Source of the DNA: Nageia nagi
Taxonomy: Eukaryota > Pinophyta
Length of the DNA stretch: 64,000 bases
Assembly: GCA_050084985.1 (NCBI GenBank)
Contig: JBITNC010000001.1
Span: forward strand, 212,350,001-212,414,000
Reading direction: 5' to 3'
In this document: one piece after another, positions 1-10,564 of the stretch
Layout of the letters: each line of letters opens with the position of its first letter
Numbering within the stretch: the first letter of the stretch is position 1
Notes under the pieces: model-generated
The model's input: the letters and a program-made list of their open reading frames with translations, nothing else
What the model was told of the DNA's origin: nothing
Database searches by the model: none
Position numbers and translations under genes: made by a program

Positions 1-77
1 AAAATAGGCCTTCCTTGATCCATTTTTCACACTATGGATGGTGTATGAATAGGCATGCATGTCATTAATGGTATCAT

Positions 78-482
78 CTATTTCTATTTCTTTTCCACCA
101 CTCTTTGAATTTCTAATTCTACACTCATATTTTCTAGAAAAATAATAATTCAAACAATGTGAAGTACTTACCATGCCAATGTAGCCTTTTAGTTAGGAAG
201 GTGGTAGGGGATTTATGAAAACCCCTAACTTTTCATTATCAAGATGTATATATCCATCATTTGTAGTAGTGTCATAATTGGTGTCTATTTCTATTGCTTT
301 TCCACCAATATTGATATTCCAATTCTACATTCATATTTATTAGCAAAATAATAGTTCAAACAATTTGAAGTACTTACTATGCCAATACAACCTTTTGGTT
401 ATGAAGGTGGTAGGGAATTTTTGAAAACCCCTAACTATCTATTATTAGGACGTATAGGTCCATCATATGTAGTAGTATCATC
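78..482. repeat. Two-copy direct repeat, period about 206 bp
   Basis: Two diverged copies run from about 78 to 276 and 285 to 482. Shared anchors include GAAGTACTTA at 161 and 367 and TGTAGTAG at 262 and 469. Both lie on the downstream side of the gag remnant of the minus-strand element at the left edge, so they are probably internal to that element. No coding frame runs through them. Confidence 0.75.
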
Positions 483-559
483 ATCCATCCTAATTTCCTT
501 TTTATCAATGAAATCTAGAATAATATTTATTAAAACCTTGTAATTTCTTATTAGGTGCC

Positions 560-1310
560 TTGGTATCTTGTGATAAATATAAAATTCCTCATATCTAAAA
601 TGCTTAGGCACACCCTTAGGAAATTTAGGCTCAAAAAAAGTGAATTCTCAATAAGATCTTCTTTTATCAATACATTAAGAATATCATCAATAGTATTAAT
701 CAACTTGGTGAATTTCCTTTACGGTTTATTATTATTATTCTTCCTTTTATCAACATGATTTACTTAAGTTGTTTTATTACTTTTAGGAGTTTTAGCTTTC
801 TTTTCATATGTTTGAAGTTTATTATTATGAATAGCATAAATTTTCTTAATGCAAGTCTCTTTTTTAAATAAAACATCCATCATTTTATCCAATGTCACAT
901 CACAATTAGAGATAACCAATAACTTAAGGCATTTGCAAAATATATCTTTCAAATATTACTCTATCATAGTAATCTTATTAATGGTATGTTTTCATATTTT
1001 CACAAAGTCAAACAAAGATTGGTTAGGCAATTGAATTTTACATAGATCTTTAAATTGAACCTTTTCAATAGTATTGTATCTAAACTGCTTTAAAAATTGA
1101 TGTATCAAATCTTCATATTAATCAATGCATTTTTTAGGAAGAAGAAAATACCATTTCAATGCATCATTTGTTAATTTATGGGAAAAAAACTTAGCAAGAA
1201 AATATTTTATCATCCATATATTCCATAGCTTCTTCTTAAAATTTCCTAACATGCATCTTAGGATCTTGTAAGCCATCAAACTTTGTAAACTTAATACATT
1301 TTTCTAGCAA
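560..1310 (-). pseudogene. Ty3/gypsy gag remnant of element I
   Basis: Read on the minus strand, this stretch encodes a broken retrotransposon gag (capsid) domain. It opens near 1290 with KFDGLQDPKMHVRKF, matching the plant gag pattern 'F-x-G-x-x-D-P-x-x-H'. It continues through LTNDALKWYFLLPKK (about 1145-1190) and IHQFLKQFRYN, which are typical gag landmarks, and ends in a lysine-rich tail near 764. Several stops and a frame change interrupt it. It lies downstream of an ORF1-like segment and a PBS in the same orientation. Gag normally forms the cytoplasmic virus-like particle that packages element RNA; this copy cannot make a full protein. No zinc knuckle could be found. The domain call is firm and the clade is not. 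Confidence 0.75.
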
Positions 1311-1528
1311 GAAGCACTTTAGAAACAAGTCTATCATTTAAAGGTCTTTTCAAGAAAAATAAGAAATCATCTTAATCACTATTAAGCAACTCATTTTCTA
1401 ATTTATTTATCCTTTCCTTAGTTATATATGTTGCATTATCTATTATGGGTGGTGGAGGGTTTGAGGTGGAACATTGGTTGCATTTTAGAGCTCATTTTCT
1501 TGAAGTGAGATAAATGGTCCAATTTTGT

Positions 1529-2417
1529 TTACCTCATAAATATATATGTGAAAGGGTGTGGTTTCTTAAGTATCATGAAGGAATCAATATTAGGCTCTTC
1601 TAATGACCAATCAAAATTAATATTATAAGCATTATTAATAATATTAGCAACTTGTCTTTTTAGTTTCAAACCAGGATCTTCATGTTGTAAAATATCCTTA
1701 CCTTTAGAAAGCATACCTATTTTAAAGTGGTCAGGTTTGAGAATTAGGTATTCATAATCTTCATCTTCACTTTTTTTGCTATTATTCTCATTATTTACTT
1801 CACTTGAGGGTTTTGAAACATATTTAGTTTCTTCAAGAGAAGTTTTTATATCATCTCCATTTATGTCAATGGTGGCATGTTTGTGGGGTGGCATATTGTT
1901 AGTGGTATCTAGATTGATAGTAGAAGCCCTCCATATTATCAAACATGCATTATCATAAGAAAATAAACTATTTTATGATTACAAAGTTACAAATTTTTCT
2001 TTTAATAGCTCATAATTTTTTAGAATATCAATAATAGTTTCAACATTATGAGTAAGAAAATATTCCAACTTTTCTCTATTAGATAGTAATTCCTTAATAG
2101 ATCAAATATGGGTAGGAATTCTATCTAGTTCTTTAATTTTAGAATTATCATCAAAAATATCCTCATGAATATTCAAAATCATAGTTTCAAATTCAAAATG
2201 TTCAATATTTTATATCAAATTTATGATAAGTTTCACTAATGATATCCATTTTCTTACTAGAGCTTGTAGATTCAGTATCACTATGTGTATCATGGTTATC
2301 AGGATGAGGTTCTTGTAAAGGTAAGTTAGTGTTATGCCTAAGACTTCTTAAAATATCATTAAAATTAACCTTACCCATAGATACCTTAGATTGATCTAAA
2401 TTTAAATCTATTTTCAA
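1529..2417 (-). pseudogene. ORF1-like region upstream of gag in element I
   Basis: Two minus-strand open stretches (2417-2202 and 1942-1529) lie between the PBS and gag. The first begins right after the PBS region with MKIDLNLDQ and is rich in Ser, Asp and His. The second (137 codons) contains the acidic stretch KKSEDEDYEY and ends shortly before gag. An extra ORF upstream of gag is known from Ogre and other Tat-lineage elements, and elements C and D here also have one in the same place. There is no recognisable domain and no convincing residue-level match to the C/D ORF1, so only position and acidic composition support the call. The function is unknown. Confidence 0.45.
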
Positions 2418-2557
2418 AACATAGATAGAGCAAACCCTAGTTTTATCATTTTCTCTAGCTACTATTCAAAGAACATGAGGTAGATGGAAAATAATAGCAA
2501 GAATGGATTCATGAATTTTTAGAAAAGATACCCTAGAATAATACCTAGGTGTGTAAG

Positions 2558-2573
2558 AATGTTAGGTTCACCA
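2558..2573 (-). other. Primer binding site, decayed tRNA-Trp type
   Basis: On the minus strand the bases after the LTR end read TGGTGAACCTAACATT, separated from the LTR by three bases. The first nine match the 3' end of plant nuclear tRNA-Trp, as do the better preserved PBS of element C (11527-11544) and that of D (33647-33666). The CpG in the middle of the site has decayed. Confidence 0.6.
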
Positions 2574-2576
2574 AAA

Positions 2577-3288
2577 TGTAGACCTCAAAATGTGTAATTA
2601 TTAATTAACATAAATAAATAAATGGTCTACAAATATATAATGATAATGCAATGATATACTTCATATCATATTACAAAAAATATATATATGAAATGCATAA
2701 AACTTGATATAGAGTGAGGAAGTAGCAAATACATATATAATCTCCAAAAGTAAATATAAATGAATCTTTAAAGGATTGAGATCAGGCTTTATATGAACTT
2801 GCAAGAATGAAGCAATGAGTAATTCCCTAAAATATGGACACCCCTAGCTACATGAAAGCAAGACATCATTAGTTGCATGGAACTAGATGTTTCATGTTGC
2901 ATGCAAAAGAGAGAGAATTCAAAGCTCCAAGTATAATAAATTTCTCAAGATATGTGGCATTAAGGGATACCATAAGTTTTATCTTTAAGACAACCACCTA
3001 TCAAAGAGTTCTAATAGGGATGTTAACCTTCTTCACCTCCTATATTTATAACCTATAACGAAATAGAAAGGAGTGAAATTTGATACATAGAAATAATGAT
3101 AATCTTTTCTATATTCAAAATAATTTAAAATATAAACCATGGTATATGATATTATACTAGTCCTAGCACATGGTGTTGCAATATAATAGTAATGTATCTT
3201 GATTTATGCATTATTATTATTTAAATTATTTAATGATTCTAAATATTGATTTATTAAAAAAATAATAAATCATTTTTAGGAGTCTACA
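2577..3288 (-). mobile_element. 5' LTR of element I (712 bp)
   Basis: The LTR is bounded by the inverted terminal repeat TGTAGAC ... GTCTACA and has canonical TG...CA ends. A TATA-like box, TATAAATATAG on the minus strand, sits at 3040-3050. The PBS adjoins the low-coordinate end, so the element reads leftward and its 3' LTR would lie beyond base 1. Only one LTR is in the window, so no target duplication can be checked. Confidence 0.8.
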
Positions 3289-5801
3289 CCATGGTTGCCC
3301 AATGTTCATGCTGCTATGAGAGTCCATGAATAGGATTATGAATGCCCAATTTAATGATGGTTCAAAAGCATACATGATGTTGATCATAGACTACATATCC
3401 CCTACTCCATCTTGCACTCCCCTTGATCCCTTTCCATCACATCAATCCATCCCAAATCCCTACCCCTATTACCTCTATGATTCATCTAAGGTATGAAGAA
3501 CATCTAAAAAATACATATATCATTGGGAAACCTATCCCTTAGCTAATTATAGATACATATTTTTACCTAAAAATATTATGATATGGTGACCTCTCCTAAG
3601 GATGTGAGTGGATTAGAGCATAACCTCTAGCACATAAGGAGTATATCCAAACCCAAGCTACCATACTTAGGGACCATGATAGATTAGCATGAGATAGTCC
3701 ATTTTGATTATTAGAATGTTAGGATAGTCAGGGTTGCTAAAGCTTGGGAGAACCTTAGAAGTGATACCCATGTGAAGGTCATAAGTTTGGTAGTGAGCTA
3801 GGGGTCCTTTGGGTCCCTATGGTGGTGAATGGATTAGTAGGCCTAGTCTAGCATTGGAATAGGATCCTAGTTCCCTAAGGGGCCAGGTTGTGTCTTGAGT
3901 GTATAATGCCTTGGGTAATATTCTACTATGGAATTGATGGGTAAGGATTAGCTTGGGTAGGTTGCTTAAGGGTATATACATGGGTTATTGTATAGTATAT
4001 CAAGGGATTCATGCTTCAAGGGTGACTTATGTTGGTACTATGTTATTTGGCATTAGAGCCTCTTGGGTTTAGGGAAAGGTTGGTTATTTATGTGCAAACT
4101 ATAGCCATAAAAAGTGATGCCATATTAAACTTAAAAAGTATAAATTATAGCCATCATAAAGGATGGATGCATCCTAGTTTAGGACTCTATTATAAAAAAT
4201 TAAGGATTGGGAGGATGGGAATGGTTTTTCTAGTGTGGGTCACTCGAGCTAGACCTTATCATTAAGGATGGGATGGGCATGCACATAAGTGCCTTAGTGG
4301 CCATTTAGGAGTACTGAACATCATATGAGGTCATACTCTACCTTTTATGATCCTTGAGAAAGTCCAACTTTTAGGTTGAAATTTCTTTCCCTATGTGTAT
4401 GAAGGCAACACTATGTGTATCAATTTTCTCTAGGGGACATTTTAGGATAATGCACATAGGTGCATTATAGTACCATGCCTAATGAGATAAGTACTAGAAG
4501 GGATTTTGTGCCATTAGTAATAGGGCATGTACTAAGCTAAGAATTTTCCCAAGAAGCAACATGTGGTATGATTTTTAGGTTATTTGGTCACTCATACCAT
4601 GGTTTGGGTTGAGTATGGATAGCAATGTGTAGGCATACAAAAAATGCATTTTGGCCAACACCTCACCATGAGACTCATTCCTATATAAGATTTAGGTGAA
4701 AAGACCTTTATTTAAATATATTTGGGGGACATTTTCCTATGAGGTATACTTTTTGAGGCCATTTTCTACCAAATTACATATGTTTATGTAGGCACATCAT
4801 GGACTAGTCAAGGATGGGTGACCACCTAGGACATCCCGACACTTGCATCAATTTTGGGTGAAAATTGGTTGAAAGAGCCAAGAGGTTGGTTGATAACATA
4901 TCAAGGAATAAGGAAAAGAATTTTTATGGTTAAAACACTTTAAAAATTAGGTTTTTCATGTTTCCTTCAAAAAATATGAGGTGCATTTTGTATGCTCATT
5001 AAAAATTGTACAGTTTGGAGGCCTATAAGTGTTTTAAAAGGCTTTTTAGGGTCAATTTGGCTTTGTATGTTCTTAGATTATTTGGCCTTGGCATATAGCA
5101 AGTGTATAATTGTTACATTGAATGAAAGTGTGTATCTCATGGGATAATTTATGACTTGAGATTGTATGCTAGTTATGTGTGGGCACATTATAGTCTTTAA
5201 AGGAAAGGTGTATAGTAATGGGGGACATGGAAGGAAGTCTACCAAGCAAGGCATCGAGTTGGTTCAAGTGGGTGTGCAAATGAAAGGTTGAGTTTGAGTT
5301 AAATTATCAATGATGATGGGAGGAACACTAAAACATTCCCATCCATTAGCTAAATACTAATGTTAAAGCTTTTAGAGCACATTTGCACATGGCACCAATA
5401 CGCACTATGGGAAAGTGCAAAGAGTTATGTTGCTTATAAAGAGTTATGAAGAGTGTATATTGGAAGTATATTTTTTTTATCAATTGGGAACTAGATTGAT
5501 GTTTATGGTTAGGCCTCTATAGAGAGGGATCCAAATGTGAGACAATATTAATGGGCTCTTGGGCATGTCAAATAGGATTGGTCATGAAGTGGTTATGTGA
5601 TCATCTATGAGCTCTAAATTGTTCATCAATTTGAATATATGTTATAAATGGTATTCCTTATGGAAGTATTTTGATATTTGGTGTGCTTGGAAGGAATTAT
5701 ACCAAGTAAGGCATCGAGTTGGTAGACTTCCTAGGGGATGGTTATGAAGTGGTTATGTGATCATCTATGAGCTCCAAATTGTACATCAATTTGAATATAT
5801 G
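3289..5801. other. Gene-free spacer with an old repeat fragment
   Basis: No gene was recognised. Bases 3289-3510 are a diverged copy of the repeat at 18004-18250; both run through GGATGCCCAAT-like and CTTGCACTCCC-like blocks in the same order. Bases 5578-5640 and 5736-5801 form a short direct repeat (GTGGTTATGTGATCATCTAT shared). Element C is inserted at its right end, within the second of these copies. Short ORFs here have no support. Confidence 0.6.
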
Positions 5802-6005
5802 TGTTTACAAATAAAATTGAGCATGCAAATAAATAAATAGGTAAATATCTACAAACTCAATATATCTGTATTTGAGCTATAGATAGCAATTTATTCTCAA
5901 TAAATGTTTACAAATAAAATGGAGCATACAAATAAATAAATAGATAAATATCTACAAACCCAATATATCTGTATTTGATCTATGGATAGCAATTTATTCT
6001 CAATA
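5802..6005. repeat. 103-bp tandem duplication at the LTR terminus
   Basis: Copy one starts at 5802 and copy two at 5905, both with TGTTTACAAATAAAAT. The same pair is present in the other LTR at 11547 and 11650. The duplicated unit includes the terminal TG dinucleotide that integrase would process, so each LTR carries a second, internal copy of its end. Confidence 0.9.
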
Positions 6006-6179
6006 GCAATGAACAAGATAACCAATTCAGAAATTTAAATTGTAATTGTACCAAACAAGACTATGATTTGTATACTTACCTCACGAAACATACCTAACAA
6101 TGCAAAATGAAGATGTTGGTGATGTACTGATGATGAACTACCCCTGAAAAATGTAGTGACCTGTGAAGATGCAAAAAGA

Positions 6180-6257
6180 GGACTGCAGGTGGTCCATTTC
6201 AAAGATAATAGAGTGTCAGTGGTGTTCTTGGTTCATAAAGAAGCATCGATGGCCTTC
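6180..6257. repeat. Near-palindrome triad, C 3' LTR
   Basis: Three imperfect palindromes: GGACTGCAGGTGGTCC (6180-6195), GAGTGTCAGTGGTGTTC (6211-6227) and GAAGCATCGATGGCCTTC (6240-6257). Centres are about 30 bp apart. The other LTR has the same triad at 11925-12002. It lies about 240-310 bp downstream of the LTR TATA box, so it would be in the 5' leader of the RNA. Confidence 0.75.
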
Positions 6258-6783
6258 TTTTGATGATTTTTGACCTCTTAATCAAGTCCAGAGCTTTAAT
6301 ACAGATGTCTTAGATAGTAGTGTGATATCAGAATAGATCATAGATGTCAGGATAGCTCACGAAAGGAAGCACACAAACCACAACCTTGTAGGTGGTACCA
6401 AGAGATACCTTAAGGGGTTGCCACTACAAGACCATACGTGGGATCGTGTGTATCCTTGTTATTGTGGACTTACTATTAGATCCCTTATTTATATAGATAA
6501 TAGATAATACCACCCATGGGTCAACGTGCATCTACATAAATAAGGCTAATTCACAACATTCAATATAAACACACCAATAAACAAGATAATCCATGCAATA
6601 TTCAAGATAATCCATGCAATATTCACAATAATCCATGCAATATTCAAGATAATCATTATAAAATTCATATTCAAGACAAACATTGATATTATCACTTTAA
6701 TACATTCAAGACATATATTTAGGCCAAGCATATTTCATTAATTTATTAATTTAAAAACATAAATTCATTTTTATGTGTTAACA

Positions 6784-6796
6784 GATGCCCCACTTT
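6784..6796 (-). other. Polypurine tract of element C
   Basis: The minus strand reads AAAGTGGGGCATC directly before the 3' LTR start TGTTAACA. A purine run next to the 3' LTR is the usual primer for plus-strand DNA synthesis. The last few bases are not all purines, so the exact end of the tract is uncertain. Confidence 0.7.
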
Positions 6797-7252
6797 GGAT
6801 GTGAAATCGAAAGAAACATGAGGTGACTTGAGATTTTGCATTCAAAGTAAAAACACAATATCATAGCAAACAATTTTGATAAGCAATGATAAACATTAAC
6901 CATTCTAAACTTAAACAACATCATGATAAAGCTTATTAGTACTAGATATAGGTTGAGAAAACTCCCTTTTGATATTACCTTGGGCATGCTTGCCCCTTGC
7001 ATTTTGCTGTAGAAGGTGATAGCCTAATATATCTGATCATCTGATAAGTTGATAATCTTGTCGCAATACTGATGACCCATGACAACAAACTTGACAACAC
7101 ACATGACAATGATCGAAAAGATGACTTGACCACACATGTCGATCGGACAACAACTTGACAAGACCACATCACAAGACAAGACATGACAACACATGACAAC
7201 ACACATGACCAACTCACCAAACAAGACATGATAACCATGACCACACACAAGG

Positions 7253-7830
7253 GAGAGCTAAGTTCTACACAACTAAGCCTTCGCACCGAGAGGTGTACTA
7301 CAGTTGCATAAGAATCGAACTGCACAAAACAAGTGATAAGCTGATACATGAGAGCTAAGTTCCACACAACTGAGCCTTCGCACCAAGAGGTGTACTATAG
7401 TTGCATAAGAACTAAACTCTACAAAACAATGATAAGCTGATATGTGAGAGCTAAGTTCCACACAACTGAGCCTTCGCACCAAGAGGTGTACTGCTATTGC
7501 ATAAGAACCAAACTCTACAAAACAATGATAAGCTAATATATGAGAGCTAAGTTCCACACAACTGAGCCTTTGCACCAAGAGGTGTACTATAGTTGCATAA
7601 GAATTGAACTCCACAAAACAATGATAAGCTAATATGTGAGAGCTAAGTTCCACACAACTGAGCCTTCGCACCAAGAGGTGTACTGCAGTTGCATAAGAAC
7701 CGAACTTTGCAAAACAAGTGATAAGCTGATAAGGGAGAGCTAAGTTCCACACAACTGAGCCTTTGCACCAAGAAGTGTACTACAGTTACATAAGAACCAA
7801 ACTCTACAAAATAAGTGATAAACTGATGGA
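7253..7830. repeat. 96-97 bp tandem array, about six copies
   Basis: Units begin with GAGAGCTAAGTTCCACACAA at about 7253, 7350, 7446, 7542, 7638 and 7735. Most units are 96 bp, a multiple of three, so a minus-strand frame of 159 codons stays open (7273-7752) with a 32-residue repeat; this is more likely a by-product than a protein. Each unit contains CACCAAGAGGTGTAC, resembling the core of the 41-bp units next door, so this array may be a longer derivative of the shorter one. Confidence 0.9.
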
Positions 7831-8235
7831 GCTAACACTCCACCAAGAGGCATTATAAGCTAATAATGGGAGCTAGAATTCTACTCATAGGCATGATAAG
7901 TTGATAATGGGAGCTAGAACTCCACTCATAGGCATGATAAGTTGATAATGGGAGCTGGAACTCCACTCATAGGCATGATAAGCTGATAATGGGAGCTAGA
8001 ACTCCACTCATAGGCATGATAAGCTGATAATGGGAGCTGGAACTCCACTCATAGACATGATAAGCTAATAACGGGAGCTGGAACTCCACTCATAGGTATG
8101 ATAAGCTGATAATGGGAGCTAGAAATCCACTCATAGACATGATAAGCTAATAACAGGAGCTAGAACTCCACTCATAGGTATGATAAGCTGATAACAAGAG
8201 GTGGAACTCCACTCACATATATGATAAGTTGATAA
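7831..8235. repeat. 41-bp tandem array, nine to ten copies
   Basis: Units start with GGGAGCTAGAACTCCACTCA and recur every 41 bp at 7868, 7909, 7950, 7991, 8032, 8073, 8114 and 8155, with degenerate units at both ends. Read in element sense, the unit aligns with the 40-bp unit of element D (38919-39200): both have ATTATC, ATCATGCC, GAGTT and TAGCTC in the same order. Its position before the polypurine tract fits the hypervariable 3' region known from Tat-lineage elements. Confidence 0.92.
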
Positions 8236-8520
8236 TGTAGGTATGCAAAAATGAAACTCAAAGCAATATTCTCCTAGATATAACATTGATCATGCACCTA
8301 TGATGCACCCATGATTTTATGGATAAAGGAATGTAGGTGGTCCTTTCTGGTAGACTTAAAACACTGATGGTCTTCATTTAAGGCCATGGGCAATCCTTTT
8401 CTTAAGGAATCATTGAAAACCATGAAGATCAGGCCCCTGCAAATCACCCCTGGATTCCAGATTAATACCTGGTTGCTTGTCCATGCATACTGAATGCTCA
8501 AATCAAAATTTGTCCTAAAG
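8236..8520. other. Non-coding segment with near-palindrome triad upstream of the antisense promoter
   Basis: Three near-palindromic units lie at 8325-8346 (arms AAAGGA and TCCTTT), 8361-8375 and 8380-8399 (arms AAGG and CCTT). They sit 140-210 bp upstream of a plus-strand TATA box. Element D has a triad in the matching position (38750-38828). A 67-codon minus-strand ORF here (8298-8501) has no recognisable features. Confidence 0.6.
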
Positions 8521-8546
8521 TATGTGCCCTAACTTTTCTATAAAAG
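8521..8546 (+). promoter_or_regulatory. Antisense promoter of element C
   Basis: The plus strand, antisense to the element, has TATGTGCCCT followed 8 bp later by the TATA box TATAAAAG (8539-8546). The same pair, TATGTGCCCTG then TATAAAAG, occurs on the minus strand of element D (38600-38625), which is antisense there too. In D it lies upstream of the plant-mobile-domain gene. Conservation of box, spacing and orientation between diverged elements supports a real promoter; its activity is inferred. Confidence 0.6.
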
Positions 8547-8691
8547 GGGCCCCACCCTTCCTCACTTGATCACACTATCATTTTCATAGCTAAGAATATC
8601 CTAGAGCTTGAGAGACTGAGTCAGAGAGGTTTAGCTGGTGATCTTATCACTATCACTAGGTGATATTTCTTGTAATGCTATGCTACACACT

Positions 8692-8980
8692 ATGGCCTTA
8701 CCAATCACACACTAAAATGGACATAGAGCTACATTGGTAGCTGATTTCTCCTACTGGTCATCAGGTACATCACATCTCCTACTTTTTCCTTGCTATGCTT
8801 TTGCTTATCTTTAGATTTTAGCTGCCTACATACTAGTTTTCCAAATTGCCCCTAGGGTTTTCCTATTGAATACCCTAGCCCATCATTTTTCCCTTTTCAT
8901 TCTATTTTTTTTTTTCAAATTTCTAGTATCATGGATGTACTATGCTCATCCGTACGAACCTATACCCTAAATTTTGTCAA
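8692..8980 (+). other. Remnant of the antisense transcription unit (leader exon, intron, second exon start)
   Basis: An ATG at 8692 opens a reading frame that stops after seven codons (MALPITH). The surrounding block, including GGACATAGAGCTAC, aligns with element D near 38448, where the short frame also stops after seven codons. A likely splice donor follows at 8765 (CAG/GTACAT; D has TAG/GTAAAT). A strong pyrimidine tract ending in TTCTAG at 8931-8936 could be the acceptor. In D the next exon encodes the PMD protein; here the PMD is absent and only about 100 bp of unassigned sequence follows before the gag side. The short frame could be an upstream ORF. Splicing is inferred from sequence only. 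Confidence 0.45.
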
Positions 8981-9184
8981 CCTTTGTGCACTAAGAAGCC
9001 TGATATACATAAGATAATATTGATCACTGTATGTGAGATAAAACTAAGCACCATGCCAAGAGGCCTGTAGAATAATTTAAGAACTGATATTTGCCCCTAG
9101 AGATATGCAAAATAGTGACCCAAGAGTAGGAACTCCATACTAAGGGGGATCCAGTGACTTTCATTTCGATAAAACTAGATCATG

Positions 9185-9264
9185 GAAGAGGACTGTAGGT
9201 AGTCTTCACTGATAGATATGGAGCACTAGCGCTCCTCTTTTTACACAAAAATGGATCCCCATTT
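9185..9264. repeat. Near-palindrome triad downstream of C gag
   Basis: Units are at 9185-9207 (arms GAAGA and TCTTC), 9220-9235 (GGAGCACTAGCGCTCC, one mismatched pair) and 9249-9264 (AAATGGATCCCCATTT). Centres are about 30 bp apart. Element D has the matching triad at 36005-36080, including GGAGTGTTGGTGCTCC. Confidence 0.75.
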
Positions 9265-9336
9265 CCTCTACCATAATGTTGGTTAGCATGTCTACCCTAA
9301 TGTTAGTTTTGTTAGTATCAACATGATCATGGGTGC

Positions 9337-10425
9337 TCACCAAATGATATTTCCAAAGGGGAACTCACCCCTACTAGTGATAGCTTCATGTTGATTTTTA
9401 CACCATGGTGCCCCAATGATAGTAGTGCTTTTTGTTGTATTTTCCTGTGCATACATTACTCTTGCATTATGTTTGGGCATGGGGTCTTTATAGATTCCTA
9501 AGTTTCTATTATCTACATGCACAGGAGCTTTCCCTTTTATGTTAGGTTTTTCAAATGAGATTGCCTTTATATCTACCAGATCTTGGATGATATCTCTAAA
9601 TTTTTTACATTCACATGTTTTGTGGCCATGAACCCTATGGTATTGGCAAAATCCTCCTGTAGTTTTAGTAGCTTGTTGGTTTACAGGTGGCAATTGAATT
9701 AGACCCTTCTTCACCAGTGATTGCAACAACTCATTATGATCTTGTTTGTGCTTTTCTTGTGTGATTATGTTAATTGTTGAAGTTTCCCTTTCTTCTTTTC
9801 TAAGTTTCCATAAACCAATTTTCATCATGTGTTGCTCTTTTTGAATCATGGAATCAATCATTTTAGAGAGGGATTGGTCTAGATAGTTAAAGAATTCAAG
9901 CACCATCTCATCTCTAATGGAGTTTTTCAACATGTATTTTAGTTCTTCCTCATTCAAGTTTATGAATTTTGCAATTTTCTTCCATTTGGCTACAAACTTA
10001 CTAAATGGTTGATTTTCTTTCTATTTCATTTTGGCAAGATCTATAATGAGTGGTTTTCTCTTTATATTATATTGATATTGATCTATGAATTCACATTTTA
10101 GTTGCTCATAACTCTTGATGCTTTGATTTTCAAGTCCGTAGAACTAGTCGGATGCTTCTTTCCCTAAGCTAAGTGAAAAAAGTCTAGCTAACATATCAGA
10201 ATCATGTTGATGTCTATAAGCTGCTTGTTCAAAGATTACAATATTCATTCTCAGATCACTCCTACAATTATATTTATCAAAATCTATGTCTTTCCCTTCC
10301 CAAATTTTACTTCTTATTCTTGAACAAAGAGGGTGACTTTCTTCCAGTTTTTCATTCTCCTTTGCTTCATTTAAATGTATTAGCCTTTTCAATTGTTCAG
10401 CCATGTTTGCTAATTGAGCTCTCAT
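9337..10425 (-). pseudogene. gag: gag of element C (capsid plus zinc-knuckle-like motif)
   Basis: Gag would form the particle that packages element RNA. The minus strand holds two open stretches (10425-10144 and 9957-9337) joined in a single frame across 9958-10143. The capsid domain runs from MLARLFSLSLGKEASD through FIDQYQYN to FVAKWKKIAKF. A nucleic-acid-binding motif of the Cys-x2-His-x4-His-x4-Cys kind follows (QYHRVHGHKTCECKKF), a form common in Tat-lineage gags. Only two internal stops were seen. One replaces the expected Trp after KEASD and one a Gln in the middle of the gene, each a single transition (TGG to TAG, CAG to TAG). The frame ends after FGNIIW. The gene is otherwise well preserved, in keeping with a recent insertion. 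Element D has a more decayed homologue at 34860-35760. Confidence 0.85.
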
Positions 10426-10564
10426 TTTATCTAATTTTTCTTTTTCAATTTGTGTGATTGGATTATCCTTAGGTTGCTTATTTATGAAATTAAGATTTCC
10501 AAGTTCTTCCTCACTTTCATAATCAAGTATTCCAGGAGTTGATCTTCCTATTTATTCTCTCCAT

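Larger units (their letters stand above)
5802..6783 (-). repeat. 3' LTR of element C
   Basis: Ends are TGTTAACA on the minus strand start and TGTTTACA at the opposite end (TG...CA). A TATA-like sequence on the minus strand, TATATAAATAAG, lies at 6484-6495. It contains a 21-bp tandem repeat (about 6584-6660), a triad of near-palindromes (6180-6257) and a 103-bp tandem duplication of its own terminus (5802-6005). Confidence 0.92.

Noticed and set aside
4029-4265. A 78-codon plus-strand ORF as a gene
   Set aside because: No motif, no partner copy, and it lies in decayed spacer DNA.
6546-6731. A 61-codon ORF, identical to 12292-12477
   Set aside because: It is produced by the 21-bp repeat in both LTRs of element C, and identical copies simply reflect LTR identity.
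7253-8235. Regular arrays that might suggest a CRISPR
   Set aside because: The units are true tandem repeats without unique spacers, they lie inside a plant retrotransposon with target duplications, and no cas genes are present.
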